Shown: piece after piece, positions 34,411 through 43,861 of the stretch
Layout of the letters: every line of letters begins with the position of its first letter
How positions within the stretch are numbered: the stretch's first letter is position 1
NCBI GenBank assembly: GCA_963667875.2
Contig: CAXXGC010000013.1
Span: forward strand, 248,001 to 312,000
Source of the DNA: JAEXOD01 sp963667875
GTDB taxonomy: Bacteria; Bacteroidota; Ignavibacteria; Ignavibacteriales; Melioribacteraceae
DNA: 64,000 nt
Direction: 5' to 3'
The notes under the pieces: model-generated
Seen by the model: the letters and a program-made list of their open reading frames with translations, nothing else
Database searches by the model: none
Told to the model about the DNA's origin: nothing
Translations under genes and position numbers: made by a program

Positions 34411-34654
34411 GTTATATAGGTGTTGAATTAAATAATAGTCTAAATAAAAGAATTTAACCACTGATAATTTGGGTTCAAACGACAATTATGTTATCAATAT
34501 ACAATCTTGTATTTCCTTAATAAAAAAATGGAATAAAAAGGAAGTATAAATTGTTTTTGTAATAATATTTTCCACAGACCCACCATTCCATAAAAAAAAC
34601 TTACCGGTCATAAAAAAATACCTTGCGTATATAGTAGATATGTATATTTTAGCA

Positions 34655-34673
34655 TAGCTAACTTAGTTAGATT
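34655..34673 (+). promoter_or_regulatory. Candidate TetR operator
   Basis: CTAAC at 34658-34662 and GTTAG at 34666-34670 form a perfect inverted repeat with a three-base centre, 24 bases before the tetR start. TetR regulators of efflux operons usually bind such sites and repress themselves and the genes downstream. Confidence 0.45.
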
Positions 34674-34693
34674 TTATAACAATAGAAGGAAAT

Positions 34694-35272
34694 ATGAGTT
34701 GTTTAGAACGAAAACAAAGAGATAAAGAAGAAATAAAACAAAAAATATTTGCGGCAGCACGCAAAATAGCCCAAAAAGAAAGCTGGATGGCTGTTACAAT
34801 ACGCAAAATAGCGGATGAAATTGAATATGCTCCGCCAATTGTTTACGAACATTTTGCAAATAAAGAAGATTTATTCCGTGAAATAATTTATATGGGTTTT
34901 GATATTTTAGGCGAAGGATTTTCAGAAGCGCAAGCAAAAGAAAAAGATCCTAAAAAATTAATGAAAATGATTTCACTTAGAGAGTTTGATTTTGCGTTTG
35001 AAAATACCGATTTATATACATTAATGTTTAGTTTAGAAAGACCGGCACCAAGCGATAAAATGATTAAAAATGTAACTACAGTAAAAGGAATTTTTAGAGA
35101 TATTGCCAAAAGTGATGAAACTTTAGCTAAAGAATTGTTTTTAACATGGGTTTATATTTGTCACGGTACTATTTCAATAATGATGAGGTATCCGGGACCA
35201 CCTGATTATCAGGATATAAACAAAAGAGAGTTATTTAAAAAAATGCTTGATAGATTTATTGACAGTATGTAA
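34694..35272 (+). CDS. TetR/AcrR family repressor of the RND efflux operon
   Basis: The 192-residue protein has an N-terminal helix-turn-helix typical of TetR (AARKIAQKESWMAVTIRKIADEIEYAPPIVYEHFANKEDLF-type; key TIRKIADE and YEHFANKEDLF, ~residues 20-60). A helical ligand-binding domain with a WVYICHGTISIMMRYPGPP stretch follows. It lies 65 bases upstream of a TolC-MFP-RND series on the same strand and is most likely its repressor. GAAGGAA precedes the ATG. Confidence 0.88.
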   Translation: MSCLERKQRDKEEIKQKIFAAARKIAQKESWMAVTIRKIADEIEYAPPIVYEHFANKEDLFREIIYMGFDILGEGFSEAQAKEKDPKKLMKMISLREFDFAFENTDLYTLMFSLERPAPSDKMIKNVTTVKGIFRDIAKSDETLAKELFLTWVYICHGTISIMMRYPGPPDYQDINKRELFKKMLDRFIDSM

Positions 35273-35337
35273 AACTTTTTAACAAATAATTTAGTTTAAC
35301 AAATATTAATTAACTTATTAGAATAATTATAACGAAT

Positions 35338-36687
35338 ATGAACAAACTCAAAATTACGACCCTTATTTTTGTATTATTATGTCAAACTTTGTTCAGTCAG
35401 GTTTATACACTTAAAGATTGTATAAATTACGCTCAACAAAATAATAGTAATATCAAGATATCTAATTTTAATTACGAAATTAGTGAAAAACAAATTAATG
35501 AAACAATTGGTACCGGATTACCTCAAATTGATTTTACGGGAACCTTAACCGACAATTTAAAAGTAACAACTTCACTTTTACCGGGTGAATTAATGGGTAA
35601 ACCGGGCACATTTTTTCCTGTTAAGATGGGTACAAAATATAATGTATCCGCCGGCATTAAACTTACACAAAAAATATTTGATCCTTCTTTTTGGATTGGA
35701 TTAAAAGCTGCAAAACTTAGCGAAAAGTATTATAAACAAAATACTGAAAATACGACCGAAAAAATATTTTACGATGTAAGCGCAAAATATTACAAAGTAT
35801 TAATTGCACAAAAACAATTAAAAAACTTAAAATCTATTTTGGAAACATCTGCTAATTCATTAAAAGCAGTTGAATTAAAATATCAAAACGGAATGGCAAA
35901 AAAAATTGATGTTGATAAAATTAAAGTTAGTTACAACAAAACTAATTCACAATTACAGCAAACTGAGCTTAATTATAAACAATCCATAAATAACTTAAAA
36001 TTGGCAATTGGCCTTCCGGTAGATAGCCAATTAGAATTATCGGATACTTCTTTAGCAGAATTGGAAAGTTTTACTTACGAAAATACAGTTGCCGATAATT
36101 CACTAATCGAAAATCGTAATGATTACAAATTATTAAAGATACAACTTGAATTGTATGAAACTGACAGACAGAACAATGTTTTATCTTATTTGCCTACATT
36201 ATCATTTTTTGGAAATTTCAGCTATCAAGCAATGCGTAAAGAATTTAACTTTTTTGATTCTAAAGAAACTTGGTTTAATAGTTCTTCGGTGGGTTTGGAA
36301 TTAAAAATACCAATTTTTTCGGGACTAAAAAGATTAAATAAAGTTTACGAATCGGATATAAATGTTGAAATTGCTAAAGAAAACTTAAAATACACAGAAC
36401 AATCGATAAAAGTCGACTTATCCAATTCCGATATTCAATATTATTCAGCTCTTGATAATATAAAAAACGAAAAAGATAATTTGGATTTAGCCCAAAATGT
36501 ATTTACTAATACACAACTTGAATATTCGCAGGGCACAGGATCATCGCTCGATTTGATTCAAGCTGAAGGTTCGTTATGTGAAACACAAAATTTGTATTAT
36601 ACAAAATTGTTGAATTTATATATTGCAAAATTAGATTTAGAAAAATCAAAAGGTACATTAATTAATTTTATAAATAATCAAAAGTAA
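35338..36687 (+). CDS. TolC-family outer-membrane efflux protein
   Basis: The 449-residue protein has a signal peptide (MNKLKITTLIFVLLCQTLFSQ) and the duplicated helical-hairpin structure of outer-membrane factors. Examples are YTLKDCINYAQQNNSNIKISNFNYE at the first repeat and NVFTNTQLEYSQGTGSSLDLIQAEG, LNLYIAKLDLEKSKG at the end. It forms the outer channel for the RND pump encoded downstream. Seven bases separate it from the adaptor gene. Confidence 0.9.
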   Translation: MNKLKITTLIFVLLCQTLFSQVYTLKDCINYAQQNNSNIKISNFNYEISEKQINETIGTGLPQIDFTGTLTDNLKVTTSLLPGELMGKPGTFFPVKMGTKYNVSAGIKLTQKIFDPSFWIGLKAAKLSEKYYKQNTENTTEKIFYDVSAKYYKVLIAQKQLKNLKSILETSANSLKAVELKYQNGMAKKIDVDKIKVSYNKTNSQLQQTELNYKQSINNLKLAIGLPVDSQLELSDTSLAELESFTYENTVADNSLIENRNDYKLLKIQLELYETDRQNNVLSYLPTLSFFGNFSYQAMRKEFNFFDSKETWFNSSSVGLELKIPIFSGLKRLNKVYESDINVEIAKENLKYTEQSIKVDLSNSDIQYYSALDNIKNEKDNLDLAQNVFTNTQLEYSQGTGSSLDLIQAEGSLCETQNLYYTKLLNLYIAKLDLEKSKGTLINFINNQK

Positions 36688-36693
36688 TTAAAT

Positions 36694-37746
36694 ATGAAAA
36701 AAATAATAGTTATTATAGTTGTAGTAATATTGGTTGTACTTGCTGCACTCCGATTAAAAAGTAATTACGATAAAAACACCACACAAACCGATGATATTAC
36801 TTATAACCAAGTTACCGTAAGTGTTGCTAATGTAATTAAAAAGAATGCTTCAATGGAATTAAATTTAACAGGAGCATTAATTCCTATAAAAGAATTAGAT
36901 ATCCCATCTGAAACAGATGGCAGAATAACCTCAGTTAATTTTGATCTTGGAAGTCATTTTTCAAAAGGGGGAGTTTTAGCCACAATAGATGATAAATTAA
37001 AATTAATAAATTACAATAATGCAAAAGTTGATGCTGAACGTTTAAGAAAAGATTTAGCAAGAATTGAAAATCTTTTTAAAGGCGGCACTTCGACCGAGCA
37101 AGAATATGACAAAGCTTTTTCGGCTTACGAAATTGCTAAAAATAAAGTTGAAGAAACAGAAAAACAACTTTCATATACCAAAATTGTCACTTCAATTGCA
37201 GGTACAATTACAAAAAAGAACATTGAAGAAGGAACTTATGTTAAATCCGGAACCATTATAGCTTCAATAGTTGATATTTCAAGATTAAAAGTTCAATTAT
37301 ATGTTTCGGAATCAAATATTTATTTCCTTAAAATTGGTCAAAAAGTTAAAAGTACAACCGATATTTATCCGGGAGTAAGTTTTGATGGACGTATCACTTT
37401 TATAAGTCCTGATGGAAATGACGCTCACAACTACTTAGTTGAAATTGAAATGGCAAATAGTTCTTCTTCGCCGCTTAAATCGGGTACTTTTGTAAACGTG
37501 AACATTAAAATCGAATCAAATAGAGACGGTTTATTTATCCCTCGTGAAGCTTTACAGGGAAGCGTTAAAGATGCAAAAGTATATGTTGCTGAAGATGGAA
37601 AAGCTAAATTGAGAAAAATATCAGTTGGAAATAGCAATGATGAATTTCTTGAAGTTTTATCCGGCCTTAAAGAAACAGAGAAAATAATTATAAGCGGTCA
37701 AGTTAACTTGGATGATAATAAATCAATAAAAATTATTAATAATTAA
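36694..37746 (+). CDS. RND efflux periplasmic adaptor (MFP/HlyD-type)
   Basis: The 350-residue protein has an N-terminal membrane anchor and a lipoyl/barrel-sandwich domain (IPSETDGRITSVNFDLGSHFSKGGVLATIDD-type; key ETDGRITSV and VLATIDD). An alpha-hairpin follows, then TSIAGTITKKNIEEGTYVKSGTIIASIVD, and a C-terminal beta-barrel and MP domain (LFIPREALQGSVKDAKVYVAEDGKAKLRKISVG). It bridges the inner RND pump and the TolC-like channel. Order and spacing fit a single operon. Confidence 0.92.
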   Translation: MKKIIVIIVVVILVVLAALRLKSNYDKNTTQTDDITYNQVTVSVANVIKKNASMELNLTGALIPIKELDIPSETDGRITSVNFDLGSHFSKGGVLATIDDKLKLINYNNAKVDAERLRKDLARIENLFKGGTSTEQEYDKAFSAYEIAKNKVEETEKQLSYTKIVTSIAGTITKKNIEEGTYVKSGTIIASIVDISRLKVQLYVSESNIYFLKIGQKVKSTTDIYPGVSFDGRITFISPDGNDAHNYLVEIEMANSSSSPLKSGTFVNVNIKIESNRDGLFIPREALQGSVKDAKVYVAEDGKAKLRKISVGNSNDEFLEVLSGLKETEKIIISGQVNLDDNKSIKIINN

Positions 37747-37759
37747 TTAGAAAAATATT

Positions 37760-40700
37760 ATGACAATTACCGAATTAGCAATAAAACGCTCTACACTTAT
37801 AGTAGTATTATTTACTGCACTTACTATAGTTGGTGTGTTGTGTTATAAAATGCTGAATTATGAACTAATCCCTAAAATTGATATGCCTATTATGTCAATT
37901 GTAACGCAATATCCGGGAGCTTCAGCCGATGAAGTTGAAAATTCAGTTACTAAAAAAATAGAAGATGCACTTTCGGCACTTGAAAATGTAAAATATATGG
38001 CTTCCTCCTCAATAGAAGGAGCTTCAAGTATTATTATTGAATTATTGCCAAATACAAATTCAGATTTATCACTTCAAGATGCGCAACGAAAAATTAATGC
38101 CATTTTGTATCAATTACCAGCTACGGTTAAAACACCTTCATTAGCCAAATTTTCAACTGATGATATTCCTATTTTAAAACTTGGTGTCAGCGCAAAAATT
38201 AAACCGACTGAATTATATCAAATAACAAAAGATAGAATAAAACCGCAATTATCTAAATTGCAGGGTGTGGGCCAGGTATCGTTGGTTGGTGGTGATGAAA
38301 GAGAAATTAAAATTAATGTAAACAGAAATAAACTTGAAACATATAAAATACCTATCAGCAAAGTATTAAGTATGATAAGTGCTTCAAATATGGAATTTGC
38401 GACTGGTAAAATAGAAGGTTCTCAAAATCAATATACTTTACGTTTATCAGGAAAAATTTCGTCATTAGAGCAATTTAATAATCTAATTATTGCAAAACAA
38501 GAGGGAAATAGCGTAATTAGATTGATGGATGTTGCGGAAGTTGTTGATGGAACTGCCGAATATTCAAACTTAAATCGTATTAATGGTGAAAGTTCTATTG
38601 GTATACAAATTTTGAAACAATCCGATGCCAACTCCGTGGAAGTATGCCGTTTAGCAAGACTTGAGTTTGCAAATATTGAAAAACAATATGCTTCATCACA
38701 ACTAAAATTTAATATTGCGGCAGATAACTCGGTGTTTACCGTTGAATCTGCAGACGCTGTTATGGAAGATTTGATGTTGGCAATTATTCTTGTTGCCATT
38801 GTAATGTTTTTGTTTTTACATAGTATGCGTAACTCGTTGATAGTTTTGGTTTCAATTCCAACTTCATTAATTTCAGTATTTACAGCAATGTATGTATTTA
38901 ATTTTTCATTAAATTTAATGACATTAATGGGATTATCACTTGTAATTGGTATTTTAGTTGATGATTCAATAGTGGTTTTGGAAAATATTTACCGTCACCT
39001 TTCGATGGGTAAAGATAGAAGAACCGCTTCTTTAGACGGTAGAAATGAAATTGGATTTACCGCCTTAGCTATTACCGCTGTGGATGTTGTGGTTTTTGTT
39101 CCAATGGCATTAGTTTCAGGAATGATTGGAAACATTTTACGAGAATTTTCTCTTGTAGTTGTATTTTCAACATTAATGAGTTTGTTTGTATCATTTACAG
39201 TTACTCCTTTATTAGCGTCACGCTTTAGTAAAGTTGAAAAATTAACTAAAAACACTTTAATGGGCAAAATTGCTTTAGGCTTTGAAGGATATTACCATCG
39301 ACTTGTTGAATTTTACGAAAGAGTTTTAAGATGGGGATTGGATCATAGGAAAATACTTTATGTTACAATTACCATCATGTTTTTCAGTTCGCTCACGTTA
39401 GTTGGTTTTAAATTTATCGGTTCCGAATTTTTCCCTCAAACGGATAGAGGAGAATTCATTATTTCCTTGGAAGGTGAAGCACAAAACAACATATATAAAA
39501 CAAACATGTTGACTGAAAAAGTTGAAAAACTTTTATTGGGCAGACCTGAAGTAGTTAAAGTTTTTACAAACGTTGGGTATTCAAGCACATCAATGCTTGG
39601 AGGCAACAGCGAACAACATAAAGCTCAATTAACGGTAACAATAGTTGATAAAAAACTTAGAACATATACAGTTGCTCAATATGCTGCAAAAATTAAAAAA
39701 GAAATATTAAATAGAATTCCGGGCTTAAAAGTTACTTCAACACCAAGTTCAATGATGGGTGGAAGCGATGCTCCTATACAAATTTTGTTAAGGGGACCCG
39801 AAATGAACGATTTATATACTACCGCTGATGATATAATGTATTTAATTAAAGATGTTTCAGGTATTAACGATATACGTCTTTCTGTTGAAAAAAGTAAACC
39901 TGAAATGCATATTGAATTAGATAGAGATAAAATGAGTTTATTAGGTTTAGCAGTATCTGATGTAGGAAGTACTCTTCAAACAGCCTTTTCGGGCAACACC
40001 GATTTGAAATATTCCGATGCCGGAACTGATTACGATATTAACGTAAAATTAGATCAATTTGACAGAAAAAAAATTGAAGATGTAGGTTCAATAACATTTT
40101 TAAACAATAAAGGCGAAATTGTTAGATTGGCTCAATTCGCAAATATTTATCAATCGTTAGGACCAAATAAACTTGAACGTTATGACAGAATTTCTTCTTT
40201 AAGTGTAAAAGCTGAAGTTTACGGAAGACCCGTTGGAACCGTAGGTGAAGAAATAAAAGAATTGATAACAAAAAATATTCATGCAAAAAACATTACTATT
40301 GATTACAAAGGACAGTTGGAAAGACAAGCCGAAGCATTCAGCAGTTTGTTTTTTGCCCTTGCAGCAGCTATTTTATCGGTATATTTTGTAATGGTAGCTT
40401 TATATAATTCTTATTTATATCCATTTGTGGTATTATTTTCGCTGCCGGTTGCTGTAATTGGAGCATTAACTGCTTTAGCACTTTCCGGTTCAAACCTTTC
40501 AATCTTTTCGATGATTGGTATAATTATGTTAATGGGTTTGGTTGCTAAAAATGCCATTTTGGTGGTGGATTTTACAAACAAATTACGTGAAGAAGGTTTA
40601 AGTGTAAAAGATGCCTTAATAGAAGCAGGAAAAGAACGTTTGCGTCCAATATTAATGACAACAATAGCAATGATTTTTGGTATGCTTCCACTGGCTATTG

Positions 40701-40882
40701 CTTCAGGAGCATCGGCAGAAAGTAAAAACGGTCTAGCATGGGTTATTATTGGTGGTTTAACCAGTTCCTTAATATTAACTTTAGTGCTTGTTCCTGCTGT
40801 TTATGTTAGTTTGGAAGGTGCAAAAGAAAAATTAAAAAATAAATTTTTCAAAAAAGAATTGAAGATAGAAAACGCAGAATAA
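37760..40882 (+). CDS. RND multidrug efflux transporter (HAE1-type)
   Basis: The 1040-residue protein has the full AcrB-like structure. A first helix starts LTIVGVLCYKMLNYELIPKIDMPIMSI, two large periplasmic loops follow, and the conserved transmembrane LGILVDDSIVVLENIYRHL-type helix 4 carries the paired Asp residues used for proton relay. The GxxAKNAILVVDF helix 10 and two internal repeats are also visible. It extrudes drugs or other amphiphilic compounds powered by proton flow. The operon ends with the strong terminator at 40924. Confidence 0.94.
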   Translation: MTITELAIKRSTLIVVLFTALTIVGVLCYKMLNYELIPKIDMPIMSIVTQYPGASADEVENSVTKKIEDALSALENVKYMASSSIEGASSIIIELLPNTNSDLSLQDAQRKINAILYQLPATVKTPSLAKFSTDDIPILKLGVSAKIKPTELYQITKDRIKPQLSKLQGVGQVSLVGGDEREIKINVNRNKLETYKIPISKVLSMISASNMEFATGKIEGSQNQYTLRLSGKISSLEQFNNLIIAKQEGNSVIRLMDVAEVVDGTAEYSNLNRINGESSIGIQILKQSDANSVEVCRLARLEFANIEKQYASSQLKFNIAADNSVFTVESADAVMEDLMLAIILVAIVMFLFLHSMRNSLIVLVSIPTSLISVFTAMYVFNFSLNLMTLMGLSLVIGILVDDSIVVLENIYRHLSMGKDRRTASLDGRNEIGFTALAITAVDVVVFVPMALVSGMIGNILREFSLVVVFSTLMSLFVSFTVTPLLASRFSKVEKLTKNTLMGKIALGFEGYYHRLVEFYERVLRWGLDHRKILYVTITIMFFSSLTLVGFKFIGSEFFPQTDRGEFIISLEGEAQNNIYKTNMLTEKVEKLLLGRPEVVKVFTNVGYSSTSMLGGNSEQHKAQLTVTIVDKKLRTYTVAQYAAKIKKEILNRIPGLKVTSTPSSMMGGSDAPIQILLRGPEMNDLYTTADDIMYLIKDVSGINDIRLSVEKSKPEMHIELDRDKMSLLGLAVSDVGSTLQTAFSGNTDLKYSDAGTDYDINVKLDQFDRKKIEDVGSITFLNNKGEIVRLAQFANIYQSLGPNKLERYDRISSLSVKAEVYGRPVGTVGEEIKELITKNIHAKNITIDYKGQLERQAEAFSSLFFALAAAILSVYFVMVALYNSYLYPFVVLFSLPVAVIGALTALALSGSNLSIFSMIGIIMLMGLVAKNAILVVDFTNKLREEGLSVKDALIEAGKERLRPILMTTIAMIFGMLPLAIASGASAESKNGLAWVIIGGLTSSLILTLVLVPAVYVSLEGAKEKLKNKFFKKELKIENAE

Positions 40883-40923
40883 TATTTATAAATATTGGTA
40901 GTAATACCATATCAGAGCCCCCT

Positions 40924-40961
40924 AAAAAGCTCCTTTATAATTTAATAAAGGGGCTTTTTTT
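40924..40961 (+). terminator. Terminator of the RND efflux operon
   Basis: A 12-bp stem with one wobble (AAGCTCCTTTAT with ATAAAGGGGCTT), a six-base loop and seven T residues follow the transporter gene. Confidence 0.75.
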
Positions 40962-41090
40962 ACATGTATTTTACATTTTCACTTTCAATTTTTTGAATAA
41001 ATGAGTATTTTTGAAATAATTTATTAAATAATAAAATATTTGCTAAACTTTACTTAATTATTTCCGATAATATCGTAGGTATAGTATATT

Positions 41091-43760
41091 TTGAATGTGG
41101 ACATGATAAAAGAACATAATTATTACACTTATTTATTAGATTATTCGTTAGATTATATTATTATTTTTGATGATAATTTTAAAATTATTGATCATTCAAA
41201 AAACTTAAATCCTAATAGTGATAATAATTATTTTGTCAATCCGGATTTTTTATTTTTACAATTTTTCCCTCCCAATGATCGCTTTTCCATTGAAGAAATA
41301 ATTAATAATTTATCATCGTCAAAATTGAGTGAACAATTTGAAAACTTATTTGTGATTGATAAAACTGTTATTTTTGCTGAAATAAAAATTGTTTTAATCA
41401 AAAACATTAAAGAAAGATTATTTTTTGCAATTGTAAAGGATATATCAAAAGAAAAAAAATATAAAACAGAACTGCAAACTGAAAAAATGTTCATGTTTAA
41501 TTTAATGAACCAAATTCCTGATTCTATCTATATTAAGGATACAGAATCAAGGTTTTTGCGAATTAATAAAACACAAGCACTTACTTTAGGTGTAAAAAAT
41601 TCAGCCGAAGCAATTGGGAAATCTGATAAAGACTATTTTTTAAATGAACATGCCACTCAAGCATTTAAAGACGAAAAGGATATAGTTTTAAATAAAGTTC
41701 CTTATATTAAAAAAGAGGAATTAATAAGACATTCAAGCGGTGATTTAATTTGGGTTTCAACCATTAAAGTACCATTAATAGATAAGGAAGATTTTATTGT
41801 TGGAACTCTTGGAATAACCCGTAATATTACCGATATTAAGCAAATTGAACTTGAATTAAGACGTTCCGAATCACTCTTTAAATCAATCTGGAATAACTCG
41901 CTTGACGGCATGCGAATTTTAGACGATAAGGGTAAAATATTTATGGCTAACCCATCTTTTTGCTTAATGTTTGGGTTAGAGGAACATGAATTAATTGGAC
42001 AAACTATTTCTGTTATGTTTCATAACAGTATTGAAGAAATTAATAATCAAAAAATAAAAAATAAAAAACTAGATGCTCTGGTAAAAAAAATCAGGGATAG
42101 AAAAGTAATTCCAAATTTAGAAAAAGAATTACATTTATGGAGCGGGCTGCATGTTTGGTTTGAAATTACAAACTCATATCTCGAAATTGAAGGGAAAAAT
42201 TACCTTTTAAGTGTTTTTAGAGACATTAATGAAAGGAAAATTTACGAAGCAAAAATTGAATATTCCGAAAAACTGAACAAAACTACAATTAATTCGATAA
42301 GTGATTTTTTATTTGTGATTGATAATAATCGCAATGTATTACTATTAAATAGTTCATTCACCGAGTTTATTGCTAAATGCACTCAAAACAATAGTAATAT
42401 TGGAATAGAGTTAGAGAATTTATTAATATTATTCCCGTTTTTGACTGAAAATTATTATGATCTGGTTTTTTCAACCAAACAAGAATTAATAATATTTGAT
42501 AATTTTGATATTAACTTGCAGCATTATTTTTTTGAAATTAAATTTATTCCGGTAATTGATGATAATAAAGTAAACAGAATAATAACGTTAATATTGGATA
42601 TTACAGACTTAAAAAGATACGAAGAGGAATTAAGAAGAAGTGCATTAATATTTGAAAATCTAAATGATTCGGTGTTTATAATTGATATCAAAGGTAATTT
42701 TGTTGATCTAAATAATGCAGCCGAAAAAATGTATGGTTTTAAAAGAGCAGATCTTTTGTATAAATCCCTTGATTTTTTAATTTATAATGGACTGGATATC
42801 CCATCATGGGAAAAATTAATAAAAATCTTATCAACAACATCCAAATGGACTAATAAAATTTGGTTTAAGAATAAATTAAATAAATCAATTAGACACATTA
42901 ACATCGAATTTTTACCCCTGACGGATTCAAAAGGGGATACAATAGCTTTCTTTTCATCGGCCAAAGATATTACAGACTTAACAACTGCTCAAGAGAAAAT
43001 AAATAATTTTATAGAAGAGTTACAATCAAAAAAAACAGAACTGGAAAAAACCGGAGAAGAATTACGGTTAACTAACACAAGTAAAGACAAGTTTTTTTCA
43101 ATTATTGCACATGATTTAAAAAGTCCTTTTCAAGGGATATTGGGTTTTTATAATATTTTAAAAGATGAATATGATACACTTGAAAAAGACGAAATCAAAT
43201 ACATGGTTACCAATATGGGCGAATCCGCAAAAAATTTATATGCATTAATTGAAAATTTATTAGAATGGTCACGGGTTCAATTAGGTAAAATAGAGTGTAT
43301 TCCTGAAAAATTTGATTTAAATTTATTATTATATTCTGTTAAAAACATATTAAACGGAAATGCTCTTAAGAAGAATATTTCTGTTGTTGTAGAATCAAAA
43401 GATGATTATTTTGTTGATGCTGATAGAAAAATGATTAATTCTGTATTATCCAATCTATTATCAAATAGTATTAAATTTACCAACAAAGGGGGTAAAATTA
43501 TTGTTTCTGCTGAAAAAAAAGGTAAATTTGTACAAGTTTCAATAATAGATAACGGGATTGGAATGGATAACAAAACTTTAAAAGCCCTTTTTAATATTGA
43601 TTCCAATGTAAGCAGAAATGGTACGGAAAACGAAAAGGGAACCGGACTTGGGTTAATTTTATGTAAAGAGTTTATTGAAAGAAATGGCGGGAAAATAAAA
43701 GTTAAAAGCAAAATTAATATAGGTTCTACATTTATATTTACTGTTCCAATAGCCTCCTAA
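41091..43760 (+). CDS. Cytoplasmic multi-PAS sensor histidine kinase, orphan
   Basis: The 889-residue protein has no signal or membrane segments. It carries several PAS/PAC units (~1-125, 131-255, 256-382, 383-510, 515-640; the second reads MNQIPDSIYIKDTESRFLRIN). A coiled linker leads to HisKA with the phospho-accepting His674 in SIIAHDLKSP. The HATPase has N-box SNLLSNSIKFT, G1 DNGIGMD and G2 GTGLGLILC. It should sense intracellular ligands or redox state. No response regulator is adjacent. The start could be TTG at 41091 or the ATG at 41103, and neither has a convincing SD. Confidence 0.88.
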   Translation: MNVDMIKEHNYYTYLLDYSLDYIIIFDDNFKIIDHSKNLNPNSDNNYFVNPDFLFLQFFPPNDRFSIEEIINNLSSSKLSEQFENLFVIDKTVIFAEIKIVLIKNIKERLFFAIVKDISKEKKYKTELQTEKMFMFNLMNQIPDSIYIKDTESRFLRINKTQALTLGVKNSAEAIGKSDKDYFLNEHATQAFKDEKDIVLNKVPYIKKEELIRHSSGDLIWVSTIKVPLIDKEDFIVGTLGITRNITDIKQIELELRRSESLFKSIWNNSLDGMRILDDKGKIFMANPSFCLMFGLEEHELIGQTISVMFHNSIEEINNQKIKNKKLDALVKKIRDRKVIPNLEKELHLWSGLHVWFEITNSYLEIEGKNYLLSVFRDINERKIYEAKIEYSEKLNKTTINSISDFLFVIDNNRNVLLLNSSFTEFIAKCTQNNSNIGIELENLLILFPFLTENYYDLVFSTKQELIIFDNFDINLQHYFFEIKFIPVIDDNKVNRIITLILDITDLKRYEEELRRSALIFENLNDSVFIIDIKGNFVDLNNAAEKMYGFKRADLLYKSLDFLIYNGLDIPSWEKLIKILSTTSKWTNKIWFKNKLNKSIRHINIEFLPLTDSKGDTIAFFSSAKDITDLTTAQEKINNFIEELQSKKTELEKTGEELRLTNTSKDKFFSIIAHDLKSPFQGILGFYNILKDEYDTLEKDEIKYMVTNMGESAKNLYALIENLLEWSRVQLGKIECIPEKFDLNLLLYSVKNILNGNALKKNISVVVESKDDYFVDADRKMINSVLSNLLSNSIKFTNKGGKIIVSAEKKGKFVQVSIIDNGIGMDNKTLKALFNIDSNVSRNGTENEKGTGLGLILCKEFIERNGGKIKVKSKINIGSTFIFTVPIAS

Positions 43761-43861
43761 GTACATTCCTCTCAAAAATAACGTAAAAAGATAAATTTGT
43801 ATTTAATATTTTTATAAAATTACTTACATTTGTTTCTATTTTTAAATATTTAGGTATAATT